Notes: generated by a model not told the origin, from the letters alone. Counted from the first letter of the stretch, positions 14,754-22,882 are shown. The stretch: 22,882 nt of DNA from JANOBD01 sp031411495 (GCA_031411495.1 JANOBD010000058.1:1-22882); one strand, 5' to 3'. Numbers and translations are program-made.

Positions 14754-16127
14754 GTGGGCATCCGTTTTCTCGTTGGCGCACTGGCGTGCGCCGCAGCAGT
14801 CGGCGTGTCCGGCTGCCAAAGCTACAAGGCATCACCGTTCGACTCGGTCGAGTTCGCTCGGGCATGGCGTGACCGGTCCGAGGCGTCGCCAGCAACCCGC
14901 TCGACTCGGGATGCCGGTTCGACGCCGAGCACCCGATCGGCCGCGACCGTCCGCTCCATCAACTTGGCAGATGCCGAGGCGTATGCGCTGGTGTTCAACC
15001 CCACGCTTCGACTCGCCCGCCAGCGCGCTGGAGTCGCGAGCGCCCGATCCGCGCACGCGGGCCAGTGGGAGGACCCTTCACTGGGAATCAACGTCGAACG
15101 CGTCTTGAGCGGCGGTGCCGATCCGTGGGTGGTTGCCGGATCGATCAATCTGACATTGCCCCTGTCCGGCAGATTGGACGCCGAGAAGGCCCGCACCGCC
15201 GCCGCTCACCATGCGGAGTTGGTCCGCGTCTCCGGTGAGGAGTTTGCCGTTCGGCATCGGGTGCGCGCGACGTACATCGAATGGGCGACCCAATCCGCAA
15301 AGCTCCCCCTCTTGGATGAACTCGTTGAGCGTCTCGACGCGGTTAACCGCCTCACCGCCAAGCTGGCGGAGACCGGTGCGATCACTCGGATGGAGGCTCG
15401 CGTGTTTCAGGTCGAGCGGGCCACCCGGCAGGCCGAGCGGATCGCCGTGAAGGCTCGGCTCGCCGAGCTGCGCCTCCAACTGCTTTCGCACCTCGGCTTC
15501 GCTCCGGACGCGGCCGTCGCGTTTGCCGATTCAGCGGTGTCCGGCCCCACGGCGCGCCAGGCGACGTTCACGGCCGATGCAAGCTACGCCGTTCGCGTCG
15601 CCACTGCCGAGTACGAGACCGCAGAACGCGCGTTGAAGCGAGAGATCCAAGCTCAGTACCCCGACCTCGTGATCGGGCCCGGCTTCGGCACCGACCAGGG
15701 GGATGAGCGAGCGCTGCTCGGCCTGTCGCTTCCGCTGCCGCTGTGGAATCGGAATCAACAAGCGATCGCGACGGCGAGGGCCGAACGCGAGTTGGCGCGG
15801 ACGCAGTTCGAAGCCGCGATCGAGCAAACGGCCGCGGCTCACGCTGCCGCGAAGCTCCAGTACGACGCCGCCGTCGAGCGACGACTGCTCCATGAGTCGA
15901 CCATCGTTCCGGCAGCGGACGAACAGGCCGCGGACGCGCAGCGGCTCGCCGAGCTTGGCGAGGTCAACGCGGTGCTTCTGCTCGACGCATTCGTCCGACG
16001 CTACGAAGCGCGTCTGGCCTTGCTGGACGCTCGTCTCGCCGAAGGAACCGCTGCGATCCGTTTGTCTGAACTGTCCGGTGAACTCCCGACGACCCAGCCG
16101 GCCCCAGCGGCCAAGGGCGACCAATGA
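14754..16127 (+). CDS. Outer-membrane factor of a metal-efflux RND system (TolC/CzcC-CusC family), lipoprotein
   Basis: 457 residues from GTG at 14754, chosen because AAGGAG lies six bases upstream and the product then begins with a lipoprotein signal (VGALACAAAVGVSGC, Cys21). A longer frame from ATG at 14712 would translate the hairpin. The body has the two OEP repeats of the TolC family: DAEAYALVFNPTLRLARQRAG and long alpha-helical segments rich in Ala, Glu and Arg, with LPLSGRLDAEKARTAAAH and LGLSLPLPLWNRNQQ marking the conserved turns of each half. Function: outer-membrane channel that docks on the adaptor and pump to expel metal ions. The ATG of the adaptor gene overlaps its TGA (ATGA at 16124-16127), so the two are translationally coupled. 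Confidence 0.9.
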   Translation: MGIRFLVGALACAAAVGVSGCQSYKASPFDSVEFARAWRDRSEASPATRSTRDAGSTPSTRSAATVRSINLADAEAYALVFNPTLRLARQRAGVASARSAHAGQWEDPSLGINVERVLSGGADPWVVAGSINLTLPLSGRLDAEKARTAAAHHAELVRVSGEEFAVRHRVRATYIEWATQSAKLPLLDELVERLDAVNRLTAKLAETGAITRMEARVFQVERATRQAERIAVKARLAELRLQLLSHLGFAPDAAVAFADSAVSGPTARQATFTADASYAVRVATAEYETAERALKREIQAQYPDLVIGPGFGTDQGDERALLGLSLPLPLWNRNQQAIATARAERELARTQFEAAIEQTAAAHAAAKLQYDAAVERRLLHESTIVPAADEQAADAQRLAELGEVNAVLLLDAFVRRYEARLALLDARLAEGTAAIRLSELSGELPTTQPAPAAKGDQ

Positions 16128-17533
16128 CCACCAAGCATCTTTTTACTTCCGTTTGTGTAGGCATCGTCATCGTCGCCGGCTGCGACCGCTCCGCTCCACC
16201 GCCAGCGACATCCGAGCACGCGTCGGGCAGTGCCGCGCCGACGAATCGGGTCGACGTTCCGGCCAACGTTCGGCAGAACCTGGGCATCACGTTCGCCAAG
16301 GTCGAGAGCCGCGCCGTCACGCGGACACTCAGGCTGCCCGGAGCGTTTGAGCTGCTTCCGACGGCCAGTGGCGAGTACTGCGCCGGGGCTCCCGGGAAGA
16401 TCGAATTGCTGGTACGCCAGTACGACCGCGTCGCGCCGGGCCAGGTCGTCGCCCGGATCGAATCGCCACGGCTGCGCGAGCTGCAACAACAACTCGCCGA
16501 CGCGGCGGCGAGCGTGAAGCTCGCCCAGGCCGCAGTCGACAGCATGCCGCCATTCTTCGAGGCCCACGAAAAGCACCACGTCGAGATCGAGAAGTCGGTC
16601 GAGCTGTGGAGCCAACGCGTTCGCCAGCTCGAAGAGGTCCGCACCGCGGGCGGCGGGCAGGCCGGAGAGCTGGCTGCCGCGAACGCCGCCCTCGCCAACG
16701 CCAGAGCCGACTTCGCTGAGACCTTGGAAAAGGAAGCCGAGCTCAACGCCCGGAAGATCGAGAACGAGGCGCAGCTCGCCGCCGTACATCAGAAGCTCGA
16801 ACTTCTGCTCGCGACGATGGCATCCCTGACCGGCCACAACGTGGAGGCGCTCTCCACCAAGTCGGAGAAGAACGGCCCGCTCTGGCAGGCGCTTTCCGCC
16901 ATTGAGGTTCGCGCCACCGCCGGCGGCGTCATCAGTGTGCTCGGCGTTACCAATGGGAGCTATGTCGAATCGTCGGCTCACCTCCTGACGGTGATCGCGC
17001 CGGATCAGGTGCGATTCCGCGCCCGCGGCTTTCAGAGCGACCTGGGCCGGCTCAAGACGGGGCTCCCCGCGCGCATCGTTCCACCCGCTGGCACGGGCAT
17101 CGCCGACACCACCGTAATGACGGGTTTGCTGACCCTCGCCCCGCAAGCCCAAGCGGATGCGCGAACGATCGACCTCATCGTCACGCCCGAGGCGCTTGCG
17201 GACTGGGCGATCGACGGCGTTGCCGGCTTCGTCGAGATCACGCTGGCTGGCAGTGGAACGGAAGAGCTGGCGATCCCGATGGCCTGCGTCGTGCGCGACG
17301 GGCTCACTCCGATCCTCTTCCGGCGCGATCCGGCTAACCGGGACAAAGTCATTCGCCTCGAAGCCGACGTCGGTGCCAATGACGGACGGTGGGTCGTCAT
17401 CAACAGCGGCGTCGCCGAGGGCAACGAGATCGTTCAGGACGGAGCGTACCAGCTCCTCGTCGCCACCAGCGGTTCCATCCAAAAGGGCGGGCACTTCCAC
17501 CCGGACGGCACGTTCCACGAAGGGGAGGACTAA
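16124..17533 (+). CDS. Periplasmic adaptor (membrane-fusion protein) of the metal-efflux system, CzcB/CusB-like lipoprotein
   Basis: 469 residues. Lipobox VIVAGC with Cys20 predicts an inner-membrane-anchored periplasmic lipoprotein. Segments in order: barrel strand region GAFELLPTASGEYCAGAPGK, lipoyl half-motif VARIESPRLRELQQQ, a long coiled coil (about 120-235), the second lipoyl half IEVRATAGGVISVLGVTNG, then beta-barrel and membrane-proximal domains ending in NSGVAEGNEIVQDGAYQLLV and a His-containing tail GGHFHPDGTFHEGED that is common in CzcB-type adaptors. Role: joins pump and outer-membrane factor and may hand over metal. It overlaps the upstream gene by four bases and precedes the pump by six. 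Confidence 0.9.
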   Translation: MTTKHLFTSVCVGIVIVAGCDRSAPPPATSEHASGSAAPTNRVDVPANVRQNLGITFAKVESRAVTRTLRLPGAFELLPTASGEYCAGAPGKIELLVRQYDRVAPGQVVARIESPRLRELQQQLADAAASVKLAQAAVDSMPPFFEAHEKHHVEIEKSVELWSQRVRQLEEVRTAGGGQAGELAAANAALANARADFAETLEKEAELNARKIENEAQLAAVHQKLELLLATMASLTGHNVEALSTKSEKNGPLWQALSAIEVRATAGGVISVLGVTNGSYVESSAHLLTVIAPDQVRFRARGFQSDLGRLKTGLPARIVPPAGTGIADTTVMTGLLTLAPQAQADARTIDLIVTPEALADWAIDGVAGFVEITLAGSGTEELAIPMACVVRDGLTPILFRRDPANRDKVIRLEADVGANDGRWVVINSGVAEGNEIVQDGAYQLLVATSGSIQKGGHFHPDGTFHEGED

Positions 17534-17539
17534 TCCGCC

Positions 17540-20500
17540 ATGCTGAAGCATCTCATCGCATTCTCGCTACGGCAGTCGGGCTTCGTGATCCTCATCGCGA
17601 TCGCGCTGCTGGTGTACACCGTCGCCCGGCTCACGAAGATGCCGGTTGACGTCTTCCCCGAACTCAACGCGCCCACCGTGACCATCCTGAGCGAGTCCGG
17701 CGGGCTCGCGGCAGACGAGGTCGAGCAGTATGTCAGCTTCCCGATCGAGTCGGCCGTCAACGGCCTGCCCGGCGTGCGGCGCGTTCGAAGCGCCTCGGCC
17801 ATCTCGCTGTCGCTGGTGTGGGTTGAGTTCGACTGGGGGATGGACATCTACCGCGCCCGGCAACTGGTCAACGAGCGCCTCGCGGCCGTGCGCGACACCC
17901 TGCCCGCCAACGCCCACGCGGAGATCACGCCCGTCAGCAGCATCACCGGCGAGATCATGCTGCTTGCGCTCTCCTCGCCCGATCGATCCGTGAGCGACCT
18001 CGACCTCCGCGCCTACGCCGAGTTCGACCTGCGCAACAAGCTGTTGGCCGTACCGGGTATCTCTCAGGTCTCCGCGATCGGCGGCGAGTTGCCGGAGTAC
18101 CAGATCAACGTGAAGCAGGAACGGCTGGCGCTGTACGGCCTGACGATCCAAGACGTCGTCGCCGCGGCGAGGAAGTCGCACAGCACCGCCAGCGCGGGCT
18201 ACCTGCCTGAAGTCGATCGCCAGGAACTTCCCATCCGCCAGGCGGCCCGCGTGCAGTCGGTCCAGGACATCCGCGGCACGATCGTCACGTATCACCATGG
18301 CACCCCGATCACGCTCGGCGAAGTGGCAGACGTCGAACTCGGCGCGGCCCCGAAGCGCGGTACGGCTGCGGCTCAGGGCGTCCCGTCCGTCGTCCTGACC
18401 GTTCAAAAATCGCCGGGTACGAACACGCTCATGCTCACCCGGGCGATCGACGAGACGCTCGACTCCGTCGAAAAGGGATTGCCCAAGGGCATCGTCATCA
18501 ATCGCGACGTGTTCCGGCAATCCAAGTTCATCGATCGCTCGATCAACAACGTCGTCGTGGTGCTGCGCGACGCGACGATCATCGTCGGCTTCGTGCTGAT
18601 CCTCTTTCTGCTGAACGTTCGCACGACCCTCATCACGCTGGCGGCACTCCCGCTCTCACTGTCGGTGGCGCTGCTCACGCTCGACTTCTTCGGCCTGACG
18701 CTCAACGTGATGACGCTGGGCGGACTTGCGGTGGCGATCGGCGAACTGGTCGACGACGCGATCATCGACGTCGAAAACGTCTTCCGGCGGCTTCAGGAGA
18801 ACAACGCGCTCCCACCCGATCAGCAGAAGGGATTCGTCCAGGTCATCTTCGATGCCAGCAACGAGATCCGCTCGTCGGTCGTCTTCGCGACGATCCTCAT
18901 TTGCGTCGTCTTCCTGCCGCTGATGTTCCTCGAAGGGCTGGAAGGCCGCTTCTTCAAGCCGCTCGCGCTGACGTACATCATCTCGATCATGGCCTCGCTG
19001 GTCGTCGCGCTGACGGTGACGCCGGCGATGTGCAGGCTCATCCTGCGTCGCCAGCCCGGCGCGAAAGCCGCGGCACACCATCACGTCGACGGATTCCTCG
19101 TTCGCTGGCTCAAACGCTGGTACGAGCCGGCACTGAAGTGGTCGATCGCCCACCGCGCTCTGGTGCTCGGCTCGGCCGCGGTGGTGACGGGCGCGAGCCT
19201 GCTGCTCGCCCGCACGTACGGCACGTCGTTCCTACCGGAGTTCAACGAGGGCTCGCTGACGGTATTCCTGTCGACGCCGCCGGGAACGTCGCTGGCCGAG
19301 AGCAACCGCGTCACCGCCGCGGCGGAAAAGAACCTCATCAAAGTGGAAGGCGTGCTGAGCGTGACCCGGCGCACGGGCCGTGCCGAGCGCGATGAACACG
19401 CCGAGCCGGTCAGCAACAGTGAGCTGGACATCACGCTGAAGCCCGGAGCAGACATGCGCGCCGTCCGCGCCGGCGTCGCCGCTGTCACCAAGGCGGTGCC
19501 GGGCCTGACGGTTCAGATCGGCCAGCCGATCGAACATCGCTTGTCGCACATTCTCTCCGGAACGCCCGCAGCGATCGCGATCAACGTGTTCGGGGAAGAC
19601 CTCTCCGTCCTGCGGCGCATCGCGAAGGAGATCGAGACGGAACTGTCCGCACTGCCGGGTGCGCGGGACGTCACCGCCAATCGGGAGATCATGATCAACT
19701 CGTTGCCGATCCGTTACCGTCAGCAGGACCTCGCCGCCGCGGGCCTCAGCCCGGCCGATGCAGCCGAGCAGGTCCAGGTGGCGCTCTATGGCGAGATGGT
19801 CGCGGAGGTGAACCAGGGCGTTCGCCGCTTTGACATCGTCGTTCGGCTCGACGCCTCAGAACGCGAGCGGATCGAGCAGCTTCGCGACCTGCTTCTGCGC
19901 GGGCAAGGGGGCGCGATCGTACGGCTCTCGCACGTCGCTGACATCGGCCCGGAGCAGACGAGCAACATCATCGCCCGTGAGAACGCCCAGCGTAAGGCGA
20001 CCATCAGCTGTAACGTCGCCGATGGCTACAACCTCGGCGACCTCGTCGAGCAGGTGAAGACCCGCGTCGAACCGATCGTCGCCAACGCCGGTTACACCGT
20101 CGACTTCGGCGGACAGTTCGAAGCCCAACAGTCGGCATCCCGGACGATCCTTTACGCAGGTGCCGGCGTTCTGGTCGTCATGGTGATGTTGCTGCAGTTG
20201 TCGACCGGCTCGCTTCGGGTCGCACTGCTGGTCATGCTCAACCTGCCGCTGGCACTCATCGGCGGAGTGGTCGCCATCTTTATCACGGAATCGGCATCGT
20301 TCTGCGGGAACGCGCTGGCGCTCTTCGGGATCGGCGCACGACCCTACGTGCCGCCGGTGATCTCGATCGCCAGCCTGGTCGGCTTCATCACGCTGTTCGG
20401 CATAGCCGTCCGCAACGGCATTCTGCTGGTGAACCACTACCGCCATCTCCAGGAGCACGAGAACGTACCGTTCGCCGAGTCAATCGTCCGCGGGTCGATC

Positions 20501-20752
20501 GAACGGCTCGTGCCGATCCTCATGACCGCCATCAGCGCGATGCTGGGCCTGCTTCCGCTGGCGCTCGCTCTAGGCGAGCCGGGCAGCGAGTTGCTCGCGC
20601 CGCTGGCCGTCGTCGTGCTCGGCGGGCTGATCAGTTCCACCTTGCTCAACCTGTTCATCGTCCCGGCCGGCTACTCGCTGTTGTCCGGGCGTGCCGTGCG
20701 GCGCGCCGGCGAGTCATCGGCTGACAAGATCGCCGTTGCATCGGCGGTCTGA
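17540..20752 (+). CDS. Heavy-metal efflux RND pump (HME family, CzcA/CusA-like)
   Basis: 1070 residues, full family length. It starts MLKHLIAFSLRQSGFVILIA with TM1, followed by the porter-domain opening MPVDVFPELNAPTVTILSES, LSLVWVEFDWGMDIYRARQ and TGEIMLLALSSPDRS. TM2-TM6 lie at about 330-500, TM7 at about 540, the second porter half from about 560 (GTSFLPEFNEGSLTVFLSTPPGT), and TM8-TM12 at about 870-1045. The TM4 proton-relay region reads GGLAVAIGELVDDAIIDVEN (about 393-412), with the paired acidic residues expected of proton-driven HME pumps. This motif differs from both the Zn/Co/Cd-type (DFG...DGA..VEN) and Cu/Ag-type (A.G.MVDA..V.IEN) textbook patterns, so the metal is not predictable. 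Role: inner-membrane proton antiporter exporting metal cations through the tripartite complex. Confidence 0.95.
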   Translation: MLKHLIAFSLRQSGFVILIAIALLVYTVARLTKMPVDVFPELNAPTVTILSESGGLAADEVEQYVSFPIESAVNGLPGVRRVRSASAISLSLVWVEFDWGMDIYRARQLVNERLAAVRDTLPANAHAEITPVSSITGEIMLLALSSPDRSVSDLDLRAYAEFDLRNKLLAVPGISQVSAIGGELPEYQINVKQERLALYGLTIQDVVAAARKSHSTASAGYLPEVDRQELPIRQAARVQSVQDIRGTIVTYHHGTPITLGEVADVELGAAPKRGTAAAQGVPSVVLTVQKSPGTNTLMLTRAIDETLDSVEKGLPKGIVINRDVFRQSKFIDRSINNVVVVLRDATIIVGFVLILFLLNVRTTLITLAALPLSLSVALLTLDFFGLTLNVMTLGGLAVAIGELVDDAIIDVENVFRRLQENNALPPDQQKGFVQVIFDASNEIRSSVVFATILICVVFLPLMFLEGLEGRFFKPLALTYIISIMASLVVALTVTPAMCRLILRRQPGAKAAAHHHVDGFLVRWLKRWYEPALKWSIAHRALVLGSAAVVTGASLLLARTYGTSFLPEFNEGSLTVFLSTPPGTSLAESNRVTAAAEKNLIKVEGVLSVTRRTGRAERDEHAEPVSNSELDITLKPGADMRAVRAGVAAVTKAVPGLTVQIGQPIEHRLSHILSGTPAAIAINVFGEDLSVLRRIAKEIETELSALPGARDVTANREIMINSLPIRYRQQDLAAAGLSPADAAEQVQVALYGEMVAEVNQGVRRFDIVVRLDASERERIEQLRDLLLRGQGGAIVRLSHVADIGPEQTSNIIARENAQRKATISCNVADGYNLGDLVEQVKTRVEPIVANAGYTVDFGGQFEAQQSASRTILYAGAGVLVVMVMLLQLSTGSLRVALLVMLNLPLALIGGVVAIFITESASFCGNALALFGIGARPYVPPVISIASLVGFITLFGIAVRNGILLVNHYRHLQEHENVPFAESIVRGSIERLVPILMTAISAMLGLLPLALALGEPGSELLAPLAVVVLGGLISSTLLNLFIVPAGYSLLSGRAVRRAGESSADKIAVASAV

Positions 20753-20830
20753 ATCCGGCTTCCGGAAGGAGTCATTGCGCATACGTCTCGCTTCTCAAAC
20801 CCAACCCCTGATTCTCAAGAAAGGACCGTT

Positions 20831-21346
20831 ATGAAGAGCCAAATTCGGTTGCTCGCTTCTGTCGTTTCCCTTTTGTCGATCGGCGTCGTCGGATGCGACG
20901 ACCACGGCCACGACCATCCGCCGGCGGCCGCTTCCAAGACGGGCGACGATCATCCCCACGGACCCAACGGCGAGCATACGCCGGCTACTGTGCCGACCGC
21001 CGGACACGGCGGCCCGGTGATTGCGCTGGGAACCGCGACGGCGGTACCGTTCTCCCTGGTCGCCACGCGTGACCAAGGCGCGATCGTCGCCGGCAAAGAC
21101 GCGCCGATCGACGTCACGGTTACGTCGACCGGCGGCAAGCCGACGGCGGTCCGATTCTGGATCGGCACCGAGGATGCAAAAGGCTCGGTCAAGGCAAAGG
21201 CCGCGATCGAGAACCCGGCCGAACCCAACCGCTGGCACACCCACGCCGAGATTCCCGAACCGCTTCCCGCCGACTCCAAGCTCTGGGTCGAAGTGGAGGC
21301 CGAAGGCGGCGTGAAGTCCGTCGCGAGCTTTGAATTGTGGAAATGA
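20831..21346 (+). CDS. His-rich periplasmic lipoprotein, last gene of the efflux locus
   Basis: 171 residues. The ATG has AGGA five bases upstream. A lipoprotein signal ends in GVVGC (Cys22), directly followed by a His/Asp-rich segment DDHGHDHPPAA and DDHPHGPNGEH (about 23-49) likely to bind metal ions. The remaining ~110 residues (AVPFSLVATRDQGAIVAGKD, WHTHAEIPEPLPADSKLWVE) look like a compact beta-sandwich. It follows the pump by 78 bases in the same orientation and is probably co-transcribed. Likely role: periplasmic metal buffer or chaperone for the efflux complex, by analogy with CusF, although it is not homologous to CusF as far as I can see. Confidence 0.8.
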   Translation: MKSQIRLLASVVSLLSIGVVGCDDHGHDHPPAAASKTGDDHPHGPNGEHTPATVPTAGHGGPVIALGTATAVPFSLVATRDQGAIVAGKDAPIDVTVTSTGGKPTAVRFWIGTEDAKGSVKAKAAIENPAEPNRWHTHAEIPEPLPADSKLWVEVEAEGGVKSVASFELWK

Positions 21347-21641
21347 TGCTAGTCAATGCCGGCAGCGCGGTCGGTGCTTTTGAGTCGGCCGGGACGCTTG
21401 GGCTATCGTCAAGGACACATGACGCGGGCCACGGCATCCAGACGCGGCCGGTCATGCAAGTGGACCAGGCTCTCGTCGCTCGATGCCGTCGCACAGCGAT
21501 CGGACTTGCCAGCGACTGCCTCTGCTATGCACCCGGCACCAAGCTCGTAGTTCTCACGGTTGACTCACGCAGCAGAACCAGAACCGTTCCCACCGCCACG
21601 TCTGGATCTGCGCCATCGCAGTCGAGGCTACGTGCCGATCG
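21347..21641. other. No recognisable gene
   Basis: All frames here are short or of abnormal composition, with no ribosome-binding sites, and no terminator is visible after the lipoprotein stop. It is the start of a stretch of truncated gene pieces that continues to about 22370. Confidence 0.5.
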
Positions 21642-21791
21642 AGCTCGGTAAGTGTGCATCTCATCGCGCTGATAGACGTACGGCGGGTCGATGCTAAGCA
21701 TCGGGATCGACCGGCTCTCGACCCGCTGCAGCAGTTCCTGAAACCGGCAGTGATGCACCCGATTCAGAATCGATGAAGCAGTCGACGCGCT
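21642..21791 (-). pseudogene. Fragment resembling a D12/Dam-type DNA adenine methyltransferase
   Basis: A minus-strand frame reads SASTASSILNRVHHCRFQEL then LQRVESRSIPMLSIDPPYVY. The D-P-P-Y tetrad at 21678-21689, preceded by a hydrophobic strand and by an HH-x-x-F-x-E-L-L segment about 20 residues earlier, is the layout of motif IV in D12-class (Dam-like) methyltransferases. Neither the N-terminal S-adenosylmethionine motif nor the rest of the C-terminus is present. Weak but specific; it could be another DPPY methylase or chance. Confidence 0.35.
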
Positions 21792-21854
21792 CATGACGGT
21801 CGAAGCGATCACGCGATCCCTCGCCCGGCGACAAAGACGATCGAAATGCCGGGT

Positions 21855-22061
21855 TACGCGCACGTAAGCGGGTGCCGCGCCGCTCGACGTCGCGATGACC
21901 GAGACGATCGATGCGCCGATCGCGACGCGGATATCGATGCCGAACAACAAAGGGATGGATGGAATGACGATCAGGCCGCCGCCAAGCCCGAGCAGCGATC
22001 CAAAGACGCCGGCAATCGTTGAAACCCCGAAGATCAGTAATGTCGGGATGAGCGGCGACAT
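21855..22061 (-). pseudogene. TSUP (TauE/SafE) permease, N-terminal fragment
   Basis: From an ATG at 22061 the frame reads MSPLIPTLLIFGVSTIAGVF then GSLLGLGGGLIVIPSIPLLF, GIDIRVAIGASIVSVIATSS, GAAPAYVR. The G-x-G-G-G-x-I/L-x-x-P motif is the hallmark of sulfite/sulfonate-exporter-type permeases (TSUP), spanning their first two helices. The homology ends after about 69 residues of the usual 250-270; what follows in frame is unrelated. In family context TSUP genes often adjoin rhodanese-like genes, and a rhodanese end lies 210 bases upstream on the same strand. Confidence 0.72.
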
Positions 22062-22148
22062 CTCACTTAACGCTAGTGGAACGACCGGGGCGTCGCAATC
22101 GGCTCGCAGCACCAGAATACATCGCGATGTCATGACTGCAGCGCAGTT

Positions 22149-22274
22149 CTAGGCGATGGCGAACTGCGCGAGCAAAACGTGAAAGATGCCCAGGCCGCCG
22201 ATGACCATGCCCTTCATCGCAGGGCCAAAGTCGTTGTTCGGATAACTCACGAACGGAGCTACGGTGTCGGTCAT
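22149..22274 (-). pseudogene. N-terminal fragment of an unidentified membrane protein
   Basis: ATG at 22274 opens 41 residues: MTDTVAPFVSYPNNDFGPAM then KGMVIGGLGIFHVLLAQFAIA, then a TAG. The ATG overlaps the TGA of the preceding rhodanese-type frame (ATGA at 22271-22274), the sign of a former operon. G-x-G-I-F-H-V-x-L-A-Q-F-A-I resembles the first helix of cytochrome-oxidase-subunit-I-like membrane proteins in planctomycetes, from memory only. The stop right in the first helix shows a truncation. Confidence 0.45.
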
Positions 22275-22372
22275 GATTGCGTCTGCCTTACGACGGTGTA
22301 CCCGGCCATGAGATTCTTCACGTTCGAGAAGTCGCGCTGCACGAGGATGCGCTGCGCAACGTACCCCCGTTG
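22271..22372 (-). pseudogene. C-terminal end of a rhodanese-domain protein (CoA-disulfide-reductase-like)
   Basis: The minus-strand frame RGYVAQRILVQRDFSNVKNL then MAGYTVVRQTQS ends at a TGA (22271-22273). G-x-x-A-x-R-I-L-x-Q-x-x-F-x-N-V-K-N-L-x-G-G-Y is the standard C-terminal helix and strand of rhodanese domains, particularly those fused to FAD-dependent CoA-disulfide reductases. Only the last ~34 residues survive; upstream sequence is replaced by the plus-strand beta-helix gene, with the junction near 22372. Confidence 0.6.
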
Positions 22373-22377
22373 ACCGA

Positions 22378-22882
22378 CTTTCGGGAACGATCGGCGGCGG
22401 CGGGACAATGACGATCATCTCTACGCTGACGATGGGCACCGGCGGGGCCAAGACGCTCGCCCGCAACCTCGTCAATAACGGCGCAACCAACTGGACGGCC
22501 GGGCAATTCAATCTCGGCACCGGCGCGGTCCTCAACAATAATTCCACCTTCACCTGTGACACCACGCTCGGCGCACTTAATGCCTACGGCGTGAGCGGCT
22601 CGCCAGTGATCAACAACAATGCCGGCGGTAGCTTCGTCAAAATCGCTACCGGAACCGCTACGATCAACACCAATGCGGTCGTCCTCGTGTTCAATCAACT
22701 CGGCACGGTCACCTCGAACAACGGCGAGCTGCAATTCAATTGCCAGCTCGATCTCAACAACGGCTCGACCCTCGCCGGCTCGGGCGTGATTCACTGGGCG
22801 GGCGGCACCGAGACGATCGTCTCCGGCATCGTCAATGCTGCCGGTTCGAACATCGTTTACGACGGCGGCACGTTCAGCGGCG
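22378..22882 (+). CDS. Beta-helix / autotransporter-like repeat protein, partial (runs off the window, 5' end probably missing)
   Basis: The frame is open from 22312 to the window end. From about 22378 it encodes LSGTIGGGGTMTIISTLTMG, ARNLVNNGATNWTAGQFNLG, VLNNNSTFTCDTTL, INNNAGGSFVKIATGTATI, LNNGSTLAGSGVIHWAGGTE. These are short Gly/Asn/Thr-rich beta-strand repeats typical of large secreted adhesin- or passenger-like proteins of planctomycetes. An ATG at 22408 exists, but there is no ribosome-binding site or signal peptide, and the same repeat pattern already starts before it. I infer that the true 5' end was lost at the junction near 22372. The 3' end lies outside the window. Confidence 0.6.

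Noticed and set aside
16001..17551. 516-codon minus-strand frame over the efflux adaptor gene
   Set aside because: Antisense shadow of a well-defined CzcB-like lipoprotein; low-complexity Arg/Gly/Asp/Leu composition.
17567..18520. 317-codon minus-strand frame over the RND pump gene
   Set aside because: Antisense shadow of the pump; no domain signature.
20759..20768. CTTCCGGAAG palindrome after the pump gene
   Set aside because: A 10-base palindrome without loop or T run is common in GC-rich DNA; no reason to call it a terminator or operator.
1..22882. CRISPR array, tRNA or rRNA genes
   Set aside because: No regularly spaced direct repeats and no cloverleaf or rRNA-like segment were noticed on either strand, though short tRNAs cannot be fully excluded by eye.

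Overview
The window reads as chromosomal DNA of a GC-rich environmental bacterium, most likely a planctomycete of the Phycisphaerae type. This is inferred from the gene content: PEP-CTERM-tailed surface proteins carrying dockerin-like EF-hand pairs and LamG modules, a DUF1559-type pseudopilin, and a ROK regulator. No rRNA or other decisive marker is present, so the taxonomy is an inference; Verrucomicrobia or a related PVC lineage is the main alternative.

Layout. (1) 1-605: the C-terminal end of an IS630-type transposase, then nearly empty sequence with one doubtful small ORF. (2) 606-5145, minus strand: a LamG/PEP-CTERM protein with its own rho-independent terminator, then a DUF1559 pseudopilin whose stop overlaps the start of a large sialidase-like (BNR/Asp-box) PEP-CTERM protein. 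(3) 5515-6045, plus strand: a single-pass membrane protein of unknown function. (4) 6177-9769: a decaying catabolic cassette. It holds a HpcH/HpaI-type aldolase with a one-base frameshift, a small membrane protein with a nonsense codon and a frameshift, a sodium:solute symporter with a frameshift and a nonsense codon, and an intact GNAT protein. (5) 9773-11653, minus: a second, larger LamG/dockerin/PEP-CTERM protein, divergent from a ROK-family regulator (11915-13183, plus). The space between them holds two perfect inverted repeats. (6) 13184-14020: a scrapyard of IS1182-like and IS630-like transposase pieces abutting a broken MFS transporter. (7) 14191-21346, plus: an intact heavy-metal efflux locus, made of a His-rich membrane protein, a CzcC/CusC-like outer-membrane lipoprotein, a CzcB/CusB-like adaptor lipoprotein, a CzcA/CusA-like RND pump and a His-rich lipoprotein. 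(8) 21347-22882: a second scrapyard (possible DNA methyltransferase piece, TSUP permease N-terminus, membrane-protein N-terminus, rhodanese C-terminus), then the start of a beta-helix/autotransporter-like protein that runs off the window.

How the parts may work together. The sialidase-like enzyme, LamG proteins, symporter, keto-acid aldolase and ROK regulator look like a glycan-degradation locus: surface hydrolysis and binding, uptake, aldol cleavage and sugar-responsive control. The uptake and aldolase parts appear to be non-functional here unless the lesions are sequencing errors. The efflux locus is a separate and apparently functional island with its own promoter. The three PEP-CTERM proteins share modules and look like products of duplication and domain shuffling.
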